From the NCBI GenBank assembly GCA_025458525.1, contig JALOSF010000016.1, positions 1 through 39,313 of the forward strand: DNA of 39,313 nucleotides, read 5' to 3'. The notes beneath the pieces were generated by a model that searched no databases, had not been told where the DNA came from, and saw only the letters and a program-made list of their open reading frames with translations. Within the stretch, counting starts at the first letter, position 1; every line of letters begins with the position of its first letter. Below are positions 1 to 7,664 of this stretch, piece after piece. The stretch is from Cypionkella sp. Its GTDB lineage: Bacteria; Pseudomonadota; Alphaproteobacteria; Rhodobacterales; Rhodobacteraceae. The position numbers were made by a program, and so were the translations under genes.

Positions 1-1
1 G

Positions 2-436
2 CCTACGGCGGAGGGCGTCCTGCGCGACATCGCGGCGCGCGAGGCGCCGCAGCTGATCACGACGGTCGATTCTGCAGGCACTGCCGGTTATCACGTCGGT
101 GAGCCGCCGGATCCACGCAGCGTGGCGATCGCGCGCGAGCGTGGTTACGAGTTGTCGGCGTTGCGCGCGCGACAGGTCAGTCGCAGCGACTTCGAGCAGT
201 TCGACCTGATGCTTGCGATGGACCGCGCCAACCTCGCGGCACTGCGCGCGCTGGCACCTGCCAGGTCACCGGCTCGACTCGCGCTGTTCATGCATTACGC
301 CGGCGTCGGGGCTGGCGACGAGGTGCCCGACCCCTACTACGGTGAGCGTGGCGATTTCGAGCGCGTGCTCGATCTGGTGGAGCAGGGCGGTCGCGCGCTG
401 CTCGCTCATTTGAGCGAGCAGGCGCGCCACCGCTGA
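2..436 (+). CDS. Low-molecular-weight protein tyrosine phosphatase, 5' end missing
   Basis: The reading frame is open from the first bases of the window, so the start and the N-terminal P-loop (CX5R) lie outside; the first visible residues, PTAEGVLRD, follow directly after that loop in the family. About 144 residues are visible. Family marks are DSAGTAGYHVGEPPDPR, then RARQVSRSDFEQFD, the LAMDRANL helix, and VPDPYYG, whose first Asp is the general acid of LMW-PTPs. The enzyme removes phosphate from tyrosine residues (or small aryl phosphates) in the cytoplasm, and bacterial members often act on capsule-control kinases. Codon use is much richer in GCG/CGC than in the rest of the window, and the protein resembles Xanthomonadaceae members rather than alphaproteobacterial ones. 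It probably does not belong to the same chromosome as the genes from 640 onward. Confidence 0.85.
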   Translation, partial: PTAEGVLRDIAAREAPQLITTVDSAGTAGYHVGEPPDPRSVAIARERGYELSALRARQVSRSDFEQFDLMLAMDRANLAALRALAPARSPARLALFMHYAGVGAGDEVPDPYYGERGDFERVLDLVEQGGRALLAHLSEQARHR

Positions 437-440
437 ACCC

Positions 441-636
441 TCAGTGCTCCGGCGCGCGCGGCGGCGTGGCCGTGTTCGACGGCGGCGCCGACGGCCAGAT
501 GACCTCGGGATGCTCCGCCGTCGCTTCGGGGGACGTCGATTCGGGTACCGCGGCTTCGGGAGCCGCGACTGAAACTGGCGCAGGCGGCGCAAGCGCAGGC
601 GTCGGATCCCGGGTCACTGCCTCGGTCGCCGCGGCA
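441..636 (-). CDS. Pro/Ala-rich C-terminal tail, possibly RNase E, cut at its 5' side
   Basis: On the minus strand an open frame runs down to a TGA at 441-443, four bases past the stop of the convergent phosphatase gene. It encodes about 64 residues of Ala/Pro/Glu/Thr-rich low-complexity protein. It includes PEVIWPSAPPSNTATPP and ends in PEH. This is the style of the disordered C-terminal scaffold of gammaproteobacterial RNase E. As I recall it, a phosphatase gene convergent with rne is an arrangement seen in Xanthomonadaceae, which is why I suggest RNase E. The catalytic part is absent because the sequence changes identity at about 636. A plus-strand frame also crosses this interval (AVFDGGADGQ...), but it has no family features and only joins the downstream gene by chance. 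Identity is inferred from composition and remembered context only. Confidence 0.4.
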
Positions 637-655
637 TGTATTGGGCCGATTCCGC
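630..655. other. Composition and identity junction (probable chimeric join)
   Basis: Left of this interval both strands carry gammaproteobacterial-looking coding sequence. To the right the plus strand carries a roseobacter-type protein beginning in mid-domain. The minus-strand Pro/Ala-rich frame loses its character at ~636, and the plus-strand frame becomes recognisable at GPIPQQQSLFYQKHM (from 643). No direct repeat, transposase end, tRNA or integrase marks the site. A GGATCCCGGG string lies nearby at 604-613, but it is in frame within the tail-coding sequence and may be natural. Confidence 0.6.
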
Positions 656-1158
656 AACAACAGAGCCTGTTCTACCAAAAGCACATGACGCTTCACATGG
701 TCCCGGCCTTTGACCGCGGCTTCATGCGACAGCTTGTGAATGTCTTTCTGATCCGCCATCCGGCGCGGGTGGTGGCAAGCTATGCCAAAAAGCGGGAAGG
801 GCCGACATTGGCGGATATCGGCTTTGTCCAGCAGGCAGAGCTGTTCGACCAGGTCGCCGATTGGCTGGGGCATCCGCCTCTGGTGATCGACAGCGCCGAT
901 ATCCGCGCCGCGCCGCGCGATGCGCTGTCGCGGCTTTGCGCGGAGCTGGGCATTCGCTTTACCGAGGCGATGCTGCACTGGCCCAAGGGGCCGAAGCCAT
1001 TTGACGGGATTTGGGCGCCACATTGGTATGGCGCGGTCCATCGCTCAACCGGGTTCGAGGAGCCGGAGGGCCCGCTGCCCGATTTGCCCGCTGCCTATCG
1101 GGCCATCGCGGATCAGGCTTTGCCATTCTACGAACGGCTTGCCACCTTCAAGATATGA
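637..1158 (+). pseudogene. Sulfotransferase-family protein, N-terminal part missing at the junction
   Basis: About 170 residues of a P-loop sulfotransferase-like family common in Rhodobacteraceae are present. Readable marks are LFYQKHMTLHMVP, then VNVFLIRHPARVVASYAKKREGP (the 3'-phosphate-binding region, with RHPARVVASY matching the RxPxxxxxSY pattern), and a C-terminal HWPKGPKPFDGIWAPHWY. The usual N-terminal segment with the P-loop (WSGPRN-like) that binds PAPS is absent. The frame upstream of 637 belongs to an unrelated sequence, so no genuine start exists. The gene ends at TGA 1156-1158, directly before a terminator. If the left 640 bases are a misjoin, the real gene is intact elsewhere and this is only a partial copy of the record; if they are genuine, it is a broken gene. 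The substrate is unknown. Confidence 0.7.
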
Positions 1159-1185
1159 AAAAGGGCCGGAAAACCGGCCCTTTTT
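1158..1185. terminator. Bidirectional intrinsic terminator
   Basis: A 12-bp perfect stem AAAAAGGGCCGG / CCGGCCCTTTTT with an AAAA loop. The A-run and T-run sit on opposite sides, so it can end transcription of the sulfotransferase gene (plus) and of argG (minus), which converge here. Confidence 0.9.
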
Positions 1186-1203
1186 GCAAGATCAGAGACT
1201 GTT

Positions 1204-2436
1204 TTAGCCCTTTTTTGCGACGCGGGCATTGCGCGCCGCGATCAGTTTCAGCCGCAGGGCGTTCAGGCGAATGAAGCCTGCCGCATCCTTCTGGTCGTAG
1301 GCGCCGGCGTCTTCTTCAAAGGTGACGTGCTTTTCCGAATAAAGCGTGTGATCCGACCACCGCGCCACGGTCCGGGCCGCACCCTTGTAAAGTTTCACGC
1401 GCACGGTGCCCGACACATGCTCCTGGCTCTTGTCGATCAGGGCTTGCAGCATTTCGCGCTCGGGGCTGAACCAGAAGCCATTGTAGATCAGCTCGGCATA
1501 ACGCGGCATGATGCTGTCTTTCAGATGGCCTGCGCCGGCGTCCAGCGTGATCTGTTCAATGCCGCGGTGCGCCTCGAGCAGGATGGTGCCGCCGGGCGTT
1601 TCATAGGCGCCGCGCGATTTCATGCCGACAAAGCGGTTTTCGACCAGATCAAGCCGACCAACGCCATGCTTGCCGCCAAGCTCGTTCAGCTTGGTCAGGA
1701 TCGTCGCGGGCGACATTGCCACACCATTGATCGCAACCGCATCGCCCTTCTCGAAGGTGATTTCCACCATTTCGGGGGTATCGGGCGCGGCCTCCGGGTC
1801 AACCGTGCGCTGCCAAACATAGGCCGGCGGCTCATCGCCCGGGTTTTCCAGAACCTTGCCCTCGGACGAGGTGTGCAGCAGGTTTGCATCCACGCTGAAC
1901 GGCGCTTCGCCACGCTTGTCCTTCGCGATCGGGATCTGGTTCGCCTCGGCGAATTCCAGCAGGCGGGTGCGGCTGGTCAAATCCCATTCGCGCCACGGCG
2001 CGATGACCTTGATCGCCGGGTCCAGCGCATAGGCGGACAGTTCGAACCGCACCTGATCATTGCCCTTGCCGGTCGCGCCATGCGCCACCGCATCGGCCCC
2101 GGTTTCATGGGCAATCCGCACCAGATGCTGCGAAATCAGCGGGCGCGCGATCGAGGTGCCAAGAAGATAAAGCCCCTCATACAATGCGTTGGCGCGGAAC
2201 ATCGGGAACACGAAGTCACGCACGAATTCTTCGCGCACGTCAACAATGTGGATGTTTTCCGGCTTTATCCCCAGCAGGATCGCCTTTTCGCGCGCTGGCT
2301 CCAACTCCTCGCCCTGGCCCAGATCGGCAGTGAATGTCACCACTTCGCAGCCATATTCGGTCTGCAACCATTTCAGGATGATCGAGGTATCCAGCCCGCC
2401 CGAATAGGCGAGGACGACTTTCTTCGGTTTCGACAT
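1204..2436 (-). CDS. argG: Argininosuccinate synthase
   Basis: Joins citrulline and aspartate with ATP to give argininosuccinate, the penultimate step of arginine synthesis, in the cytoplasm. The protein is 410 aa, normal for the family. The N-type ATP pyrophosphatase loop AYSGGLDTS is at residues 10-18, followed by typical stretches such as [22 protein letters not shown] and the acidic substrate-binding region around [13 protein letters not shown]. The start is the ATG at 2436 (MSKPKK). The reverse-strand AAAGGGAG lies 7 bases before it, whereas the ATG two codons upstream (2442) would be only 1 base from that site. The frame stays open further upstream, but that part does not resemble ArgG. 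It diverges from ilvA across 126 bp; a weak minus-strand promoter candidate (TTGCCC, 17 bp, TATGCC) lies in that gap. argJ sits 31 kb away. Confidence 0.97.
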   Translation of the reverse strand: MSKPKKVVLAYSGGLDTSIILKWLQTEYGCEVVTFTADLGQGEELEPAREKAILLGIKPENIHIVDVREEFVRDFVFPMFRANALYEGLYLLGTSIARPLISQHLVRIAHETGADAVAHGATGKGNDQVRFELSAYALDPAIKVIAPWREWDLTSRTRLLEFAEANQIPIAKDKRGEAPFSVDANLLHTSSEGKVLENPGDEPPAYVWQRTVDPEAAPDTPEMVEITFEKGDAVAINGVAMSPATILTKLNELGGKHGVGRLDLVENRFVGMKSRGAYETPGGTILLEAHRGIEQITLDAGAGHLKDSIMPRYAELIYNGFWFSPEREMLQALIDKSQEHVSGTVRVKLYKGAARTVARWSDHTLYSEKHVTFEEDAGAYDQKDAAGFIRLNALRLKLIAARNARVAKKG

Positions 2437-2562
2437 GCGCATGCTCCCTTTGGGATTTGGGCGGGCATAAGGCGAAATGCAGCAAAGGGCAAGAAACACG
2501 GGCGTATCGGGTAACAAATTCGACGTGCTTGCCAAAACTTTGCCACTGCGGCATCCAAGGGC

Positions 2563-3810
2563 ATGACAGATTTTCCAACAGATGCCCGCCATGCCACAGA
2601 TGCGCTTCGCGATCTGTTCGAACCCACGCCCTTGCAGCGCAACGATCACCTGTCGCAACGCTTTGGCGCAGACATCTGGCTGAAGCGCGAGGATCTGTCC
2701 CCTGTCCGGTCTTACAAGCTGCGTGGCGCCTTTACCGCCATGCGCAAGGCGCGAGAGGCGAGGCCAGAGCTTGGCCATTTCGTGTGCGCCAGTGCGGGCA
2801 ATCATGCCCAGGGCGTTGCCTTTGCCTGCCGCCATTTTGGTGTGCAGGGGACCATTTTCATGCCTGTCACCACCCCGCAACAGAAGATCGACAAGACGCG
2901 GATCTTTGGCGCGGGTCTGGTTCGGATCGTGCTGACCGGCGACTACTTCGACCAGACCCTTGCGGCCGCGAAGGCCTTTTGTGCGGAGCAGGGCGCCTAT
3001 TTCCTGTCACCCTTTGACGACAGCGACGTGATCCTTGGGCAAGCCTCGGTCGGGGTGGAAATTCTGGATCAGCTTGGCCGCGCCCCCGATCTGGTCATCC
3101 TGCCGGTGGGTGGCGGCGGCCTGTCGTCTGGCGTGACGCGCTTTCTGAAGTCGGTTGACCCCACCATAGACTTTCGCTTTGTCGAGCCTTTGGGTGGCGC
3201 ATCCCTGACCGCGGCGCTGCGGGCGGGTCAGCCAGAAACCCTGACGCAGGTGAACAGTTTCGTCGATGGCGCCGCGGTGGCGCGCCTGGGTGACAAGACC
3301 TTTGCCCTGCTGGATTGGGTGAGGCCAGAGCAGGTGATCCTTGCGCCAGAGGATCGTATCTGCATCACGATGCTGGACATGCTGAACGTCGAAGGCATCG
3401 TCCTTGAACCCGCGGGCGCGCTGTCCGTCGATGTGCTGCCGGAATTGGCCGAGCAGATCCGTGGAAAGCTGGTGGTCTGCGTGACATCGGGCGGCAATTT
3501 CGATTTTGAACGACTGCCCGAGGTCAAAGAGCGCGCACAGCGTTTTGCCGGCCTCAAGAAATACTTCATTCTAAGGATGCCTCAGCGTCCCGGTGCGCTG
3601 CGCGAGTTTCTGGAAATGCTTGGTCCCGAAGATGATATCGCGCGATTCGAGTATCTGAAGAAATCTGCGCGCAACTTCGGGTCGGTCCTGATCGGGATCG
3701 AAACCAAATCCCCGGAAAACTTTACACGTCTTTTCGCGCGGCTGGACGACGCTGCCTTTCCTTACCGTGACATCACGAATGACGGCATCCTGTCAGAGTT
3801 CCTGATCTAG
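2563..3810 (+). CDS. ilvA: Threonine ammonia-lyase (threonine dehydratase), short biosynthetic form
   Basis: PLP enzyme converting threonine to 2-oxobutanoate and ammonia, the first committed step to isoleucine. It has 415 aa. The PLP lysine is K52 in [16 protein letters not shown] (asparagine loop) and the glycine-rich [10 protein letters not shown] phosphate-binding loop follow in order. The C-terminal ~85 residues (from [19 protein letters not shown]) form one ACT-like regulatory domain, so this is the single-ACT type rather than the E. coli type with two. Feedback by isoleucine is expected for the family but not shown here. The ATG at 2563 has an AAGGG unusually close upstream; no better in-frame start is visible. 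Its stop TAG (3808-3810) shares the bases CTAG with the stop of the convergent Hpt gene. Confidence 0.95.
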   Translation: MTDFPTDARHATDALRDLFEPTPLQRNDHLSQRFGADIWLKREDLSPVRSYKLRGAFTAMRKAREARPELGHFVCASAGNHAQGVAFACRHFGVQGTIFMPVTTPQQKIDKTRIFGAGLVRIVLTGDYFDQTLAAAKAFCAEQGAYFLSPFDDSDVILGQASVGVEILDQLGRAPDLVILPVGGGGLSSGVTRFLKSVDPTIDFRFVEPLGGASLTAALRAGQPETLTQVNSFVDGAAVARLGDKTFALLDWVRPEQVILAPEDRICITMLDMLNVEGIVLEPAGALSVDVLPELAEQIRGKLVVCVTSGGNFDFERLPEVKERAQRFAGLKKYFILRMPQRPGALREFLEMLGPEDDIARFEYLKKSARNFGSVLIGIETKSPENFTRLFARLDDAAFPYRDITNDGILSEFLI

Positions 3811-4133
3811 GCCGCTGACCGGTCAAGCCCCGCAAGAAACGTGCTGCGCGACTGCCGATAGGCATCGATGACGGCGGCCAAGGCAAGGTCGGTCTGCCCT
3901 GTGGCGGCCCGCCTCTCCTCATCCTGGCACATCTGGGCAAGGTGCGAAAACCCAAGGTTCAGCGCGCTGCCCTTCAGGAAATGCAGGTTGTTTTCCATTG
4001 ATTTGGCATCCGTCAGACCAGAAAGCCGCGCCACCACCTCATCCGCTTCTTCCAGAAACAGCGAAACGATGTCGCCAAAATCGTCGCGGCCGATTTCTGA
4101 TCGCAAATCCTTAACTCTTGTCCAGTCAATCAT
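3807..4133 (-). CDS. Hpt-domain histidine phosphotransfer protein
   Basis: Small (108 aa) all-helical phosphorelay protein. It carries the Hpt signature around HFLKGSALNLGF, with H51 the expected phosphorylated histidine. Such proteins shuttle phosphate between a hybrid kinase and a response regulator and have no catalytic activity themselves. The start ATG at 4133 (MIDWTRV) has AGGTGGG 7 bases upstream; ATG 4136 immediately before it is the alternative. The frame is open further upstream, but that part has no family character. It diverges from the receiver-phosphatase gene across 176 bp, so the receiver of that protein is the obvious phosphotransfer partner (inference). It ends inside the ilvA stop codon, so no terminator separates the two convergent transcripts. 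Confidence 0.85.
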   Translation of the reverse strand: MIDWTRVKDLRSEIGRDDFGDIVSLFLEEADEVVARLSGLTDAKSMENNLHFLKGSALNLGFSHLAQMCQDEERRAATGQTDLALAAVIDAYRQSRSTFLAGLDRSAA

Positions 4134-4309
4134 CATGTCACCCACCTGATCGAAAACGTCGTTGTCCTTGGGCCATCGTCTGTCTGATGCTTTAACGCTT
4201 TCCCACCGCGAGAGGGCCATACTGCGGCAAAATCGGAAAGTTTTACTGTTCACCTTAGCTTAAGGGACGGCCACCCATTCTGCCTATCGATAACGATGGG
4301 CAGGGTGGC

Positions 4310-5581
4310 ATGACGCTGACGGGATTGACCAGCAACACGATGGTAGGGCGCGATCTGGCGCTTGCGCTGCCGTTGCGTGTGTTGATCGTCGATGACAGCA
4401 AGGCCCAACGCACGATCCTTGTGATGTCGCTGTCGCGCTGGGGCTATCAGGTGACAGAAGCCGCCTCGGGCGAGGAGGCGCTGCGCCAATGCCGCACCAC
4501 CGTCTTTGACATCATCCTGTCGGACTGGATGATGGACGGGATGTCAGGGCTTGAATTCTGCGCCGCTTTTCGCGCGCTTGAACAAGAAGAATACGCCTAT
4601 TTCATCCTGCTGACGTCGAAATCCGAAAAGACAGAGATCGCCAAGGGGCTGGAGGCAGGGGCCGACGATTTCCTGACCAAGCCGGTCGCCGCGGATGAGC
4701 TGCGCGCCCGCCTGCGTGCGGGAGAGCGTATCATCGGCATGCACAAGGAACTGGTGCACAAGAACCATTTGCTGCGCGATACCCTGACCGAATTGCAGCG
4801 CGCGCAGGAAACCGTCGATCGGGACCTGATCGAGGCACGAAAGCTGCAACAGACCCTTGTCAGGGACAGATTTCGGGATTGGGGGCGGGGTGCCGCGACC
4901 CTGTTCTTGCGCACGTCTGGCCATGTCGGCGGCGATCTGGCCGGCTTTTTTGCCCTGGATGACAGGCGCATCGCGCTTTACTCCGTGGATGTGTCGGGCC
5001 ACGGCGTCGCCTCTGCGATGATGACCGCGCGGCTGGCCGGCTACTTGTCATCTGCCTCGCCCGATCAGAACATCGCGCTGCAACGGCGGGCGGATGGGTC
5101 GTTTGACCCCCTGCCGCCTGAGGAGGTGGCGGCCCGCTTCAACCGCACCATGCTCGAAGAACTACAGGTCGATCAGTATTTCACGATGATCTATGCGCAG
5201 GTCGATCTGGTCAGCGGCGACGTGGCCCTTGTGCAAGCGGGGCATCCGTTTCCGCTTATCCTGCGGGTCGATGGCGCGATTGACCGGCTGGGCCAGGGCG
5301 GTTTGCCGATCGGTCTTTTGCCCGAGGCGCGTCATGAACGAATCGAGGCGCGGCTTTATCCGGGCGACAGGCTTTTTCTGTTGACCGATGGCGTGACCGA
5401 ATGCCCGTCACCCTTGGGCGACGAACTGGGCGATGACGGGCTGGAGCGTCTGATTCGCAAGAACCACGATCTGGCCAGCCCGCAATTTCTTGACGCCCTG
5501 ATCTGGGACCTTGCCGCCCATATGGGGTCAGAGGATTTTCCCGATGATGTCTCGGGCCTGTTGTTCGACTACCGTGGATAG
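4310..5581 (+). CDS. Response regulator fused to SpoIIE/PP2C-type serine phosphatase (RbaY/HsbR-like)
   Basis: 423 aa. Residues ~22-135 are a receiver domain: acidic pair D28/D29, phospho-acceptor D72 in ILSDWMMDG, T102 and K124 in LTKP. A helical linker, probably coiled coil, spans ~140-185. From ~195 a PPM/SpoIIE phosphatase follows, with metal-binding Asp at HVGGDL (D209) and DVSGHG (D227) and later LLTDGVTE and DDVSGLL. Phosphorylation of the receiver should switch a phosphatase that dephosphorylates an anti-sigma-factor antagonist (STAS protein). In Rhodobacter capsulatus a protein of this architecture, RbaY, works with RbaV/RbaW on gene transfer agent production. Orthology is possible, but no STAS or HPK-kinase gene lies in this window. 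The neighbouring Hpt gene suggests the phosphate source. It overlaps the convergent Nudix gene by 13 bp. Confidence 0.88.
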   Translation: MTLTGLTSNTMVGRDLALALPLRVLIVDDSKAQRTILVMSLSRWGYQVTEAASGEEALRQCRTTVFDIILSDWMMDGMSGLEFCAAFRALEQEEYAYFILLTSKSEKTEIAKGLEAGADDFLTKPVAADELRARLRAGERIIGMHKELVHKNHLLRDTLTELQRAQETVDRDLIEARKLQQTLVRDRFRDWGRGAATLFLRTSGHVGGDLAGFFALDDRRIALYSVDVSGHGVASAMMTARLAGYLSSASPDQNIALQRRADGSFDPLPPEEVAARFNRTMLEELQVDQYFTMIYAQVDLVSGDVALVQAGHPFPLILRVDGAIDRLGQGGLPIGLLPEARHERIEARLYPGDRLFLLTDGVTECPSPLGDELGDDGLERLIRKNHDLASPQFLDALIWDLAAHMGSEDFPDDVSGLLFDYRG

Positions 5582-6015
5582 CGCCGAAGCGCCTCGACCA
5601 AGAAGGCGCGGTCGCCTTCGTTGGTGATGCGATCAAGCGCCTCGGCCCGCGTCATCCAGACCGCGGTGTGCCCGGGTTCCGATGGTGGGCCAAGTCGCAG
5701 GACGGGTCTTGCCAGATAGATCGCACAGATCTTTTCTGCCCATTTGTCGTATTCGGGCATATAGGTGAAGCGCCTATAGGCACCAAGCCGTTGAACAATC
5801 TCAATCTTCCAGCCGGTTTCTTCGAACACCTCGCGGTGCAGGGCCTGGATCGGGTGTTCGGCCGGGTCTATTCCGCCACCCGGAAGCTGAAACTCCGGCA
5901 TCGGTTCGGCCTGATGGGTTGTGAGCACCCGCCCTTTGTCGAGCAGCACCGCATAGACGCCCGGACGAGCGCGATAGTGTTGCCCCGGCTGCACGGGTTC
6001 GCCGAATCTTCGCAT
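5569..6015 (-). CDS. Nudix hydrolase
   Basis: 148 aa. The Nudix box is complete: GGGIDPAEHPIQALHREV followed by FEETGW, matching GX5EX7REUXEEXGU. It hydrolyses nucleoside diphosphates linked to another moiety; the substrate cannot be read from sequence. The start ATG at 6015 (MRRFGEPV) has AAGGGG 6 bases upstream; a GTG six codons earlier is less likely. The tail overlaps the end of the receiver-phosphatase gene (13 bp, convergent). It diverges from hslO across 76 bp, which contain a perfect palindrome over a -10-like element. It is one of three distinct Nudix genes in the window. Confidence 0.88.
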   Translation of the reverse strand: MRRFGEPVQPGQHYRARPGVYAVLLDKGRVLTTHQAEPMPEFQLPGGGIDPAEHPIQALHREVFEETGWKIEIVQRLGAYRRFTYMPEYDKWAEKICAIYLARPVLRLGPPSEPGHTAVWMTRAEALDRITNEGDRAFLVEALRRYPR

Positions 6016-6025
6016 GCTGTGCCCC

Positions 6026-6056
6026 TTGGTCACGGTGTTGCCCTGCCTATATAGGC
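6026..6056 (+). promoter_or_regulatory. Candidate hslO promoter with palindromic -10 region
   Basis: TTGGTC (6026-6031), 16-bp spacer, TATATA (6048-6053). The -10 lies inside the perfect 12-bp palindrome GCCTATATAGGC (6045-6056), which could be an operator or simply a symmetric -10. No matching -35 was found for the minus strand. Confidence 0.5.
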
Positions 6057-6091
6057 GCGGTATGCCAAGGCTGGCTCGCTAAGGAAACCCC

Positions 6092-7078
6092 ATGACCACT
6101 GGTTCGCAGATCGCCTGGGACGATACCGTCCTGCCGTTTCAACTTGACCTGTCCGACATCCGCGGTCGCGTGGTGCGTCTGGACGGTGTTCTGGAACAGG
6201 TTTTGTCGCAGCACAACTATCCGCCGTTGATCGAGGCGCTGGTGGCAGAGGCGGCGCTGTTGACGGCGTTGATCGGGCAGTCGGTCAAGCTGCGCTGGAA
6301 GTTGAGCCTGCAAATCCGGGGCAATGGGCCGGCCCGCCTGATCGCCACCGACTATTATGGCCCCGGCGAAGATGGGCAGCCCGCCCGGATCAGGGCCTAT
6401 GCCAGCTATGATGCGGATCGGCTTGATCATGGCGCGCTGCCGTTCAGCCAGATTGGCACCGGCTATTTTGCCGTGATGCTGGATCAGGGCGAAGGAATGC
6501 TGCCGTATCAGGGGTTCACCCCGATTGCGGGCGGGTCGCTTTCGGCATGTGCAGAGTCTTATTTTGCTCAATCCGAACAATTGCCGACGCGGTTTTCGCT
6601 GACCTTCGGGCAGACGGCCGAACCCGGCCGTGCCAGCCATTGGCGCGGTGGTGGCGTCATGTTGCAACACATGCCCAAGGCCGGGATGAGCGTTGCGGCA
6701 CAAGCAGGGTCGGGAGAAGACGGCTTGCTTACCCACAAGGACATTTTGGGCGGGGCCGAGGGGGACAACTGGACCCGGGCCAATGTGCTTCTGGATACGG
6801 TCGAGGAAATGGAACTGATCGGGCCGCAAGTGACCCCGTCAGAGCTGTTGGTGCGCCTGTTTCACGAAGAAGGGCCGCGCGTGTTCGATGCCCAGCCTGT
6901 TCGGTTCGGGTGTTCGTGCAGCGAAGAAAAAGTGCGCAACACCATGTCGATCTATTCGCAGAAGGACATTCAGAAGATGACGACGCCAGAAGGTGTGGTC
7001 ACGGCGGATTGTCAGTTCTGCGGGGCCCATTACGAACTGGATCCGACGACCCTGGGGTTTGAGGGGAAGCATGGATGA
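6092..7078 (+). CDS. hslO: Redox-regulated chaperonin Hsp33
   Basis: Holdase chaperone that is inactive when reduced and zinc-bound. On oxidation it releases zinc, unfolds its C-terminal switch and protects proteins from aggregation. 328 aa. The four zinc cysteines are in place in the C-terminal redox switch: CSC at 274/276 and CQFC at 307/310 (CXC...CXXC). The N-terminal body shows the family pattern from VLPFQLDLSDIRGR. The upstream sequence carries a good promoter candidate at 6026-6053, and AAGGAAA precedes the ATG. The last 8 bases overlap the start of the CoA pyrophosphatase gene, so the two are probably co-transcribed, opening a run of tightly packed genes that extends to the RlmD-like methyltransferase. 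Confidence 0.96.
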   Translation: MTTGSQIAWDDTVLPFQLDLSDIRGRVVRLDGVLEQVLSQHNYPPLIEALVAEAALLTALIGQSVKLRWKLSLQIRGNGPARLIATDYYGPGEDGQPARIRAYASYDADRLDHGALPFSQIGTGYFAVMLDQGEGMLPYQGFTPIAGGSLSACAESYFAQSEQLPTRFSLTFGQTAEPGRASHWRGGGVMLQHMPKAGMSVAAQAGSGEDGLLTHKDILGGAEGDNWTRANVLLDTVEEMELIGPQVTPSELLVRLFHEEGPRVFDAQPVRFGCSCSEEKVRNTMSIYSQKDIQKMTTPEGVVTADCQFCGAHYELDPTTLGFEGKHG

Positions 7079-7664
7079 GGTGGCGCGCCTTGTCCGTGCG
7101 ATGCAGCGCCCGGCGGAGGCATCGTCTGACTTCGACTTGAACCCGCTGATCAAGCCCCCGTCAGGCAGCGTTTTGCGGCCCGCGGGTGTGTTGATCCCGG
7201 TGTGGTTGCGGCCAGAAGGGGCCAGCGTCATCCTGACGAAACGGTCATCGCATCTCAAACATCATCCGGGGCAAGTTGCCTTTCCCGGTGGCAAGGTTGA
7301 TCCGACGGACGCGTCAGTCGAGGCCGCTGCCCTGCGTGAAGCGCAAGAGGAAATCGGCCTCGCGGCGCACCTTGTTGACGTGCTGGGCCATCTGCCAAAC
7401 CACGAAACGGTGACAGGGTTTCGCGTGACGCCCGTTTTGGGCCTTGTCAGAGACGCTTTTGACCCGATTGCCGAGCGTGGAGAGGTCGAGGAAGTCTTTG
7501 CCGTGCCGTTGTCCTTCCTGTTGTGCCCCGAGAACTTTTCCATCGAGCGGCGACAATGGATGGGGCAATGGCGGCGGTATTATGCTGTGCCCTACGGTCC
7601 CTATTACATCTGGGGCGCCACAGCCCGGATCTTGCGTGGTCTGGCAGACAGGGCCGCGCTGTGA
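7071..7664 (+). CDS. CoA pyrophosphatase (Nudix family)
   Basis: 197 aa. It carries the CoA-specific motif before the Nudix box (LTKRSSHLKHHPGQVAFPGG) and then the box itself, ending AALREAQEEIGL. This combination marks the NudL/PCD1 group, which splits CoA into 4'-phosphopantetheine and 3',5'-ADP, clearing CoA or damaged CoA. The start ATG at 7071 lies inside the end of hslO (8-bp overlap). The stop TGA overlaps the GTG start of the CCA-adding enzyme (GTGA), pointing to translational coupling. A methionine-initiated frame further upstream runs through hslO and is not the protein start. Confidence 0.92.
   Translation: MDEVARLVRAMQRPAEASSDFDLNPLIKPPSGSVLRPAGVLIPVWLRPEGASVILTKRSSHLKHHPGQVAFPGGKVDPTDASVEAAALREAQEEIGLAAHLVDVLGHLPNHETVTGFRVTPVLGLVRDAFDPIAERGEVEEVFAVPLSFLLCPENFSIERRQWMGQWRRYYAVPYGPYYIWGATARILRGLADRAAL

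Noticed and set aside
604-613. GGATCCCGGG as a cloning-linker scar
   Set aside because: It is in frame within the tail-coding sequence and lies ~25 bases before the identity change, so it is not at the join itself.
466-1158. A 230-aa plus-strand protein as one gene
   Set aside because: Residues 1-57 are antisense to the Pro/Ala-rich tail and only run into the sulfotransferase frame by chance at the junction.
1327-2514. 395-codon plus-strand open frame opposite argG
   Set aside because: argG is unmistakable on the minus strand; this frame lacks any family motif.
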